Source: Oscillospiraceae bacterium (lineage in GTDB: Bacteria > Bacillota > Clostridia > Oscillospirales > CAG-272). From it: 11,465 nt of DNA. The position numbers and the translations under genes are program-made. Under the pieces are notes generated by a model. The model had not been told where the DNA came from and searched no databases. It worked only from the letters and a program-made list of their open reading frames with translations. The DNA lies in NCBI GenBank assembly GCA_015065045.1, contig SVRB01000044.1, positions 1 through 11,465 on the forward strand, in the 5' to 3' direction. Within the stretch, counting starts at the first letter, position 1, and the number at the start of each line of letters is the position of its first letter. Positions 6,002-11,465 of this stretch are shown one piece after another.

Positions 6002-6380
6002 TACAACAAGGCAAACGGGCAGACAAGGCGAAAACGCCGCTTGCGACTGGCTTGTCAAAAACGGATACACGATCACCTGCCGTAATTACACTTCCCCTCA
6101 CGGCGAAATTGACATAATAGCCGAGGACGAAAAATATATTGTTTTTGTTGAGGTAAAATACAGAAAAAACTCCGTTTTCCTCTCCAAATACGGCAGACCC
6201 GTTTATGCGGTAAACAATGACAAGAAAAAGCATATAATTTTTACGGCTAAGCACTACATAAACAAGTTTAAACCGACAAAAAAGCCGCGAATCGACGTTA
6301 TGGAAATCATAAGCGACGAACTTGCTGACGGCTTTGTTTCACTAAATATAAAGCATTACAAAAACGCTTTCGGAGAGTGA
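5994..6380 (+). CDS. yraN: UPF0102 family protein YraN, endonuclease-fold
   Basis: Small conserved protein (128 residues) that commonly follows rnhB in bacteria. It resembles restriction-endonuclease-fold nucleases: the N-terminal GRQGENAACDWLVKNGY is followed by GEIDIIAED and VFVEVKYR (within about 37-57), the Glu/Asp...E-x-K pattern of that metal-dependent fold. Its cellular role is not established; a link to DNA repair or recombination is inferred from fold and neighbours. It starts inside the end of rnhB (ATGAGTAA overlap) with no good ribosome binding site of its own, consistent with reinitiation. Its stop codon overlaps the next gene's GTG. Confidence 0.92.
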   Translation: MSNTTRQTGRQGENAACDWLVKNGYTITCRNYTSPHGEIDIIAEDEKYIVFVEVKYRKNSVFLSKYGRPVYAVNNDKKKHIIFTAKHYINKFKPTKKPRIDVMEIISDELADGFVSLNIKHYKNAFGE

Positions 6381-7276
6381 TTATAATAAAAATATTTGAT
6401 ACGCACTGCGATACCGCCTACTATATGCACGAGGCGGGCATTGGCTTTGATAACAGCAATACACATTTATCAAAGCAAGACGTTGATAAATATGAAGTAT
6501 ACGAGCAGATGTTTGCGGTGTGGTCGCACCCAAAACGCTCGGCAGAAGAATGCTGGAAGCATTTTTTTGACGTAAAAAAGCATTACGACAAAGAAATTCT
6601 TACATACAAAAACGAAAGATTTATTCCGCATCTTACGGTCGAAGGCGGTTCGCTTTTGAATAACGACCTATCAAGGCTCGATGTTTTAAAAAACAGCGGA
6701 GTTGAAATAATGACTCTCGTCTGGAGAGACGAATGCTGTATGGGCGGAGCTCATAACACAAATAAAGGACTTACCGATTTCGGCAAGTCAGCTGTTGAAA
6801 AAATGTTTGAGCTTGGCATTATCCCCGACATCAGCCACGCATCTGACAAAATGGCATACGAGGTATTTGAATTGGCAGACAGATACGGAAAATCCGTTAT
6901 CGCAACCCACTCAAACCTTAGAAAAATACGAAACCACACCCGAAATATGACCGACGATATGTTTTTATGTCTTATGAAAACGGGTGGGCTCTCAGGAATA
7001 AACTACTGCTGTGATTTTTTAGAGGATACAGACATAAAAAAAGCCGATATCACCTCTATTATACGCCACCTTGAGCATTATCTTGAGCTTGGCGGCGAGC
7101 ATAACGTTTGTCTCGGATGCGATTTCGACGGAATAGACGAATTGCCGCTCGGTATTGACGGGGCTGATTCGCATTTTAAGCTTTACGAGGAATTAAAAAA
7201 GATAAATTACAGCGACAGTCTTATTGAAAATATTTTCTACAATAACGCGCACAAGTTTTTTGAAAGCAATATTTAA
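6377..7276 (+). CDS. Membrane dipeptidase-like metallopeptidase, family M19
   Basis: It is homologous to renal dipeptidase, a zinc enzyme that hydrolyses dipeptides, often tolerating a D-residue at the C-terminal side. Likely metal ligands are in place: His10 and Asp12 (DTHCDT), Glu89 (LTVEGG), His154 (DISHAS) and His178 (ATHSN), with Asp249/Asp251 in LGCDFDG as the catalytic-site acid region. The 299 residues are near the bacterial family norm. No signal peptide is visible, so it is probably cytoplasmic. The start is uncertain. GTG at 6377 overlaps the yraN stop as GTGA, but GGAG at 6372-6375 is only one base upstream. The family typically begins at KIFDTHCD, four residues further in, where only ATT/ATA codons are available. 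A role in peptide or cell-wall-fragment recycling is inference. Confidence 0.88.
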   Translation: MIIIKIFDTHCDTAYYMHEAGIGFDNSNTHLSKQDVDKYEVYEQMFAVWSHPKRSAEECWKHFFDVKKHYDKEILTYKNERFIPHLTVEGGSLLNNDLSRLDVLKNSGVEIMTLVWRDECCMGGAHNTNKGLTDFGKSAVEKMFELGIIPDISHASDKMAYEVFELADRYGKSVIATHSNLRKIRNHTRNMTDDMFLCLMKTGGLSGINYCCDFLEDTDIKKADITSIIRHLEHYLELGGEHNVCLGCDFDGIDELPLGIDGADSHFKLYEELKKINYSDSLIENIFYNNAHKFFESNI

Positions 7277-7320
7277 TTTCAGATAAATAATATAACTGAT
7301 ATATAAAAGAAGGGCAGAAA

Positions 7321-8808
7321 ATGAAAAACATTAACTACATCAGTACAAGAGGAAACAACGTTCCGGTATCTTCAGCTCAGGCTATTAAGCAGGGTCTTGC
7401 CAATGACGGCGGTCTCTTTATGCCGGAGGTTATCCCCTCACTCACAGAAAAGGATTTTGAAATTTTGAAGAAAGCATCGTATCCCGAAAGAGCGGCTTAC
7501 GTTATGTCAAAATTCCTTACAGATTACACATACGAGGAGCTTCTTGCAGATTGCAACGAAAGCTATTCCGAGGCTCGTTTCCCCGGTGGCGCAGCTCCCA
7601 TAACAAACGTAGGCAATCTCCGTTTGCTCGAGCTTTGGCACGGTCCTACTTGCGCTTTCAAGGATATGGCGCTTCAGGTTATGCCGAGACTCCTTTCAAG
7701 AGCTTTGGTTAAGACAGGCGAAAAGAGAACTGCATTCATTCTCGTTGCAACATCGGGCGACACAGGTAAGGCTGCGCTTGAAGGATACAAGGACGTTGAC
7801 GGCATTAAAATTATGGTATTCTACCCCGTTGACGGCGTAAGTAAGGTTCAGAAATTGCAGATGGCTACTCAGGAAGGCAACAACGTTACCGTTTGTGCTA
7901 TCAAGGGTAACTTTGACGATGCTCAGAACGGCGTTAAGAAGATTTTCGGTAATGCTGAAACTGCAGAAATCCTTGACAAAAACAACCACTTCTTCTCATC
8001 TGCTAACTCAATTAACTGGGGCAGACTCGTTCCCCAGATCGTTTACTACATTTCATCATACTGCGATATGGTAAATGCAGGTGACATTAAAGAAGGAGAT
8101 GAAGTAAACATCTGCGTTCCCACAGGTAACTTCGGTAACATTTTTGCCGCTTACATCGCAAAGATGATGGGACTTCCCGTAAACCGCTTTATCTGCGCTT
8201 CCAACTGCAACAACATTCTTACAGACTTTATATCCACAGGTACATACGACAGAAACCGCGCTTTCCATACAACAATGTCACCCTCTATGGATATTCTTAT
8301 TTCAAGCAACCTCGAAAGACTTCTCTACGTTATCGCAGGTCAGGAAAAGACAGCTTCTTATATGAAAGAACTTAACACAAAGGGTGTTTACACAGTTGAA
8401 GACGAAGTAAAAGAAAAGATTGCAGCAAACTTCTCAGGCTATTTCTGCGGAGAAGAGGATACTGCAAAGACAATTAAAGAAACATTCGACAAGTACAACT
8501 ATCTTATCGATACACACACAGCAGTTGCCGTTAAGTGCGCTGAGGAATATATGAAGAACACGGGAGACGAACGCAAGATCATCGTTGCATCAACAGCTTC
8601 TCCTTACAAGTTCGCATCAAACGTATACGCTTCACTTACAGGCGAAATTCTCGAAAATGAATTCGATTCACTTAAATCTACAGAAAAGCTTTCAGGCACA
8701 AAGATCCCCACACCTTTGGCTACACTTGAAAGCAAACAGGTTCGCTTTACTAAGGTTATTGAGCCCGACGATATGACATCCGAAGTGCTTAAAACTATTG
8801 GAATCTGA
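7321..8808 (+). CDS. thrC: Threonine synthase
   Basis: This PLP enzyme converts O-phospho-L-homoserine to L-threonine and phosphate, the last step of threonine synthesis. The 495-residue length fits the longer bacterial class. Features: N-terminal YISTRG and GLANDGGLFMPE, the PLP-lysine motif GPTCAFKDMALQ with Lys114, the phosphate-binding loop ATSGDTGKAAL (143-153), and the PTGNFGNIFAAY segment. ATG at 7321 has AGAAGGGC (7308-7315). It lies 44 bases after the dipeptidase gene; TTGAAA (7260-7265), 18 bases and TAAATA (7284-7289) could be a weak internal promoter. No other threonine pathway gene is in the window. Its codon use (AAC, TAC, TTC and few ATA) is closer to highly expressed genes than that of rbgA or rnhB. 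Confidence 0.97.
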   Translation: MKNINYISTRGNNVPVSSAQAIKQGLANDGGLFMPEVIPSLTEKDFEILKKASYPERAAYVMSKFLTDYTYEELLADCNESYSEARFPGGAAPITNVGNLRLLELWHGPTCAFKDMALQVMPRLLSRALVKTGEKRTAFILVATSGDTGKAALEGYKDVDGIKIMVFYPVDGVSKVQKLQMATQEGNNVTVCAIKGNFDDAQNGVKKIFGNAETAEILDKNNHFFSSANSINWGRLVPQIVYYISSYCDMVNAGDIKEGDEVNICVPTGNFGNIFAAYIAKMMGLPVNRFICASNCNNILTDFISTGTYDRNRAFHTTMSPSMDILISSNLERLLYVIAGQEKTASYMKELNTKGVYTVEDEVKEKIAANFSGYFCGEEDTAKTIKETFDKYNYLIDTHTAVAVKCAEEYMKNTGDERKIIVASTASPYKFASNVYASLTGEILENEFDSLKSTEKLSGTKIPTPLATLESKQVRFTKVIEPDDMTSEVLKTIGI

Positions 8809-8844
8809 GTTTAACACACTATAAAAATTTCAGGGAGGTAAAAT

Positions 8845-9555
8845 ATGTCACTGTTTGCACTGTCGGATACGCATTTATCACTTTATAATGACAAGCCGAT
8901 GGATATTTTCGGCAACAGATGGCAGTCTTACGCCCAAAAGCTCGACAAAGGCTGGAAGGCAGTCGTTACCGACAAGGACACTGTGGTTATTGCAGGTGAC
9001 GTTTCTTGGGGAATATCGCTCGAAGAAGCAAAGCTCGATTTACAGTATATCGACAGCCTCCCCGGCAAAAAGATAATTTCAAAGGGTAATCACGATTATT
9101 GGTGGTCGACGGCTTCGAAAATCAACAAGTTTTTTGAAGAAAACAATATTACGACCATTAAGTGTATGCACAATAACGCTTTTATCGTCGATAACGTTAC
9201 CGTATGCGGAACAAGAGGCTGGTTCAGCGAGGGCAAAAACGCCCCCAGAGAAGCCGATTTCGACAAGATCGTTGCAAGAGAAGCGGGAAGGCTCGAGCTC
9301 TCGATAAAAGAGGGTCTTAAGCTGTCGGAAACAAACGAGATAATTGCATTCCTTCACTTTCCTCCCGTTTATAATGATTACGTGTGCGACGAGATAGTAA
9401 ACGTGTTGCATAAGTACAACGTGAAAAGGGTCTACTACGGTCATATTCACGGCGTTTATAACCTGCCGCAGACCTTAAATTACAACGGAATCGACTTTAC
9501 TATTACGTCTGCAGATTACCTGAACTTTGTCCCTCTGCTTGTAAACAAAATATAG
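8845..9555 (+). CDS. Metallophosphoesterase (calcineurin-like)
   Basis: A predicted two-metal phosphohydrolase of 236 residues. All five blocks of the fold are visible: SDTHLS (Asp8, His10), GDVSWG (Asp52), GNHDYWW (Asn82, His83), HFPP (His171) and GHIHG (His200, His202). The sequence WGISLEEAKLDLQYIDSLPGKKIISKGNHDYWW resembles a conserved uncharacterised phosphoesterase group in Clostridia (recalled as COG1768-like). The substrate is unknown; no signal peptide or membrane segment is seen, so it is cytoplasmic. ATG at 8845 follows the strong site AGGGAGG (8832-8838). It is 36 bases after thrC and probably the last gene of the co-directional series, although no clear terminator hairpin follows it. 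Confidence 0.9.
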   Translation: MSLFALSDTHLSLYNDKPMDIFGNRWQSYAQKLDKGWKAVVTDKDTVVIAGDVSWGISLEEAKLDLQYIDSLPGKKIISKGNHDYWWSTASKINKFFEENNITTIKCMHNNAFIVDNVTVCGTRGWFSEGKNAPREADFDKIVAREAGRLELSIKEGLKLSETNEIIAFLHFPPVYNDYVCDEIVNVLHKYNVKRVYYGHIHGVYNLPQTLNYNGIDFTITSADYLNFVPLLVNKI

Positions 9556-9606
9556 TGTTTTTTCGGCAAAATACCCACATTTTAGTAAAAAAATTTGTAT
9601 ATTCTA

Positions 9607-9635
9607 TTGACTTTTAGAATGTATGGATATAAAAT
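9607..9635 (+). promoter_or_regulatory. Probable promoter of tig
   Basis: TTGACT (9607-9612) and TAAAAT (9630-9635) are separated by 17 bases in an A/T-rich intergenic region, 39 bases before the tig start codon. An overlapping TATAAA at 9628-9633 would give a 15-base spacer. The -35 is near consensus. Confidence 0.65.
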
Positions 9636-9674
9636 AATATGATAGGAAAAATATTCATTCCGGAGGAATAATAA

Positions 9675-11120
9675 ATGAGTTTAAAAAACGTAACAAAGAC
9701 AGAAAAGAATGTTGTGGAAATCGAATTTTCCATCGACAAGAAGCTTTTTGATGAGGAAGTAAGCCGCGTGTTTAAGAAGAACGTTGCAAAGATGAACGTT
9801 CCCGGCTTCAGAAAAGGTAAAGCTCCCCGTTCCATCATTGAAAAGATGTATGGCAAGGGCGTATTCTATGATGACGCTATCAACAATCTTCTCCCCGAAG
9901 CATATTCCGAAGCAGTTAAAGAATCCAACGAGATCGTTGTAAGCCAGCCCGAATTCGAGGTTGTTTCTATCGACGAAAACGGCGTTGTTCTTAAGGCTAA
10001 GGTTTTTGTAAAGCCCGAAGTTGAAATCGAAGGCTACAAGGGTATCGAAGTTGAAAAGACAGTTAAAAAGGCAACTGCTGAAGATATCGAAAAGGAAATT
10101 GAAGCTACACGTATGCGTAACAGCCGTACAATCGACGTTACAGACCGTGCTGCTCAGAACGACGACATCGCTGTTATTGACTACGAAGGCTTCGTTGACG
10201 GCGTTGCATTCGAAGGCGGCAAGGGCGAAAAGCACGACCTCAGACTCGGTTCAGGTCAGTTTATCCCCGGCTTTGAAGATCAGGTCGTTGGTCACAACGT
10301 AGGCGAATCTTTTGACGTAAACGTTAAGTTCCCCGAAGAATACCACGCTGAAAACTTGGCAGGCAAGGACGCTGTATTTAAGGTAGTTCTCCACGAAATC
10401 AAGCACAACGAGCTTCCCGAACTCAACGACGAATTCGCAAAAGACGTTTCCGAATTTGATACACTTGATGAATATAAAGCAGACGTTAAGGCTAAAATCC
10501 AGAATAGATATGAAAAGGAAGCTGACAATCACGTTGAAGAACAGCTTATCAATGCTCTCATCGAAAAGCTTCAGGCTGATATCCCCGAAGCTATGATCGA
10601 GACAGAAGCTGAAAACCTTCTCCGCGACTATGACAACAACCTTCGTATGCAGGGTATGAGCCTCACTGACTTCGTTAAGTACACAGGTATATCTCTCGAT
10701 TCTTTGCGTGAAGACTTCAAGCCCCGCGCTGAACGTCAGGTTAAGACAAGACTCGCTCTCGAAAAGATTGCTGAGCTTGAAAGCATCGAAGTTTCAGAAG
10801 CTGAAATTGAAGAAGAATTCAACAAGATCGCTTCTATGTACAATATCGACGTAGAAGAAGTTAAGAAGAGCATCGAAGGCGAAGCTTTGAAGAAGGACCT
10901 CGCTGTTCAGAAGGCTGTAGACTTGGTTAAGGCTGAAGCTGTAATCACAAAGGCTAAGAAGACAGCTGCTAAGAAGACAACAGCTAAGAAGGAAGAAGCT
11001 ACAGAAGAAAAGGCAGCAGAAAAGAAGACTACTGCTAAGAAGACAACTTCCACAACAAAGAAAACAACTACAACAACAAAGAAAACTGCTGCTAAGAAGG
11101 CAGAAGAAAAGGCTGAATAA
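9675..11120 (+). CDS. tig: Trigger factor with Lys/Thr-rich C-terminal tail
   Basis: This ribosome-associated chaperone and peptidyl-prolyl isomerase meets nascent chains at the exit tunnel. The N-terminal domain carries the ribosome-docking signature GFRKGKAP (44-51). The FKBP-type domain spans about 160-245 (DIAVIDYEGFVDG, GSGQFIPGFEDQVVG). The helical C-terminal chaperone domain runs to about 425, which equals the size of a standard trigger factor. Residues 426-481 are an extra tail with about 19 Lys and 16 Thr in 56 residues, in AAKKTTAKK-like units resembling histone H1-like bacterial tails. The reading frame continues in the same codon style, so it is not an obvious frameshift. ATG at 9675 has CGGAGGA (9661-9667). 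clpP follows 72 bases later, a common arrangement. Confidence 0.97.
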   Translation: MSLKNVTKTEKNVVEIEFSIDKKLFDEEVSRVFKKNVAKMNVPGFRKGKAPRSIIEKMYGKGVFYDDAINNLLPEAYSEAVKESNEIVVSQPEFEVVSIDENGVVLKAKVFVKPEVEIEGYKGIEVEKTVKKATAEDIEKEIEATRMRNSRTIDVTDRAAQNDDIAVIDYEGFVDGVAFEGGKGEKHDLRLGSGQFIPGFEDQVVGHNVGESFDVNVKFPEEYHAENLAGKDAVFKVVLHEIKHNELPELNDEFAKDVSEFDTLDEYKADVKAKIQNRYEKEADNHVEEQLINALIEKLQADIPEAMIETEAENLLRDYDNNLRMQGMSLTDFVKYTGISLDSLREDFKPRAERQVKTRLALEKIAELESIEVSEAEIEEEFNKIASMYNIDVEEVKKSIEGEALKKDLAVQKAVDLVKAEAVITKAKKTAAKKTTAKKEEATEEKAAEKKTTAKKTTSTTKKTTTTTKKTAAKKAEEKAE

Positions 11121-11192
11121 TTAGTATTTTAACCTTTTTACTTACTTGACTTTCAATTAAAAGCAGCGGAATACAGATAAGGAGATACGATT

Positions 11193-11465
11193 ATGGCATT
11201 GGTACCAACAGTTATAGAACAAACAAACCGTGGCGAAAGAGCGTATGATATTTACTCACGTTTGCTGAACGACAGAATCATCTTCCTCAGCGATGAAGTA
11301 AACGATACGACAGCATCCCTTGTAGTAGCTCAGTTGCTTTTCCTTGAAGCGCAAGATCCCGATAAGGATATCTCTTTGTATATAAACAGCCCCGGCGGTT
11401 CAATTACCGCCGGAATGGCTATTTATGATACTATGAACTACATTAAGTGCGACGTATCTACAATT
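11193..11465 (+). CDS. clpP: ATP-dependent Clp protease proteolytic subunit, 3'-truncated
   Basis: ClpP forms a double-heptamer protease chamber fed by AAA+ partners such as ClpX. Ninety-one codons are visible before the window ends in frame with no stop. The N-terminus ALVPTVIEQTNRGERAYDIYSRLLNDRIIFL and the INSPGGSITAGMAIYDTM segment are diagnostic. The catalytic Ser, His and Asp lie mostly beyond the visible part and cannot be checked. ATG at 11193 has AAGGAG (11179-11184) at eight-base spacing. The 72-base gap after tig shows no terminator; a TTGACT at 11146-11151 lacks a good -10 partner, so co-transcription with tig is plausible. clpX would be expected next. Confidence 0.97.
   Translation, partial: MALVPTVIEQTNRGERAYDIYSRLLNDRIIFLSDEVNDTTASLVVAQLLFLEAQDPDKDISLYINSPGGSITAGMAIYDTMNYIKCDVSTI

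Noticed and set aside
9556..9606. Terminator after the metallophosphoesterase gene
   Set aside because: T-rich and A-rich stretches are present but the best stem is about four base pairs, too weak to call.
9681..10235. 184-codon minus-strand ORF opposite tig
   Set aside because: Shadow of a strongly coding + strand frame whose codon bias suppresses antisense stops; no family resemblance.
11146..11175. Separate clpP promoter from TTGACT at 11146
   Set aside because: No acceptable -10 box at 16-18 bases; only about half of the positions match.

Overview
The window looks like chromosomal housekeeping DNA from a low-to-moderate GC Gram-positive anaerobe, most likely a gut-type member of the Clostridia (Oscillospirales/Ruminococcaceae-like). 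Reasons: strong AGGAGG-type ribosome binding sites before most genes, TTGxxx/TATAAT promoters, the conserved Firmicutes gene order lepB-rbgA-rnhB-yraN and tig-clpP, and a long sugar-ABC-type binding protein. No phage, CRISPR, transposase, toxin or defence gene is visible.

Layout. Bases 2-1738 are the 3' part of a solute-binding protein gene, closed by a textbook terminator (1745-1780). Bases 1781-2340 hold no credible gene but are packed with palindromes, a duplicated 27-base GC-rich element and a G-quadruplex-type G tract; this looks like a cluster of intergenic repeat elements. On the minus strand, rplS (ribosomal protein bL19, 2400-2744) is a single-gene unit with its own terminator, leader and promoter. 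Divergent from it and starting from a near-consensus promoter (2938-2966) is a co-directional series: lepB (signal peptidase I), rbgA (50S assembly GTPase), rnhB (RNase HII), yraN (nuclease-like UPF0102), an M19 dipeptidase, thrC (threonine synthase) and a metallophosphoesterase. Gaps are at most 44 bases and two junctions overlap, so an operon or chain of overlapping transcripts is likely. A separate promoter (9607-9635) precedes tig (trigger factor), followed by the first 91 codons of clpP, cut by the window end.

The genes fit together around making, exporting and quality-controlling proteins: bL19 and RbgA serve the large ribosomal subunit, trigger factor meets nascent chains at the ribosome, LepB removes signal peptides, and ClpP and the dipeptidase take part in protein and peptide turnover. 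RnhB removes RNA from DNA. ThrC and the phosphoesterase are metabolic neighbours without an obvious link.

No wholly new system is evident. The points most worth following up are: rplS flipped relative to the usual rplS-lepB-rbgA order beside a repeat cluster; a roughly 300-residue very acidic cytoplasmic extension on LepB; an RbgA whose guanine-specificity motif NKxD reads SKSS; a Lys/Thr tail of about 56 residues on trigger factor; and the repeat cluster itself.
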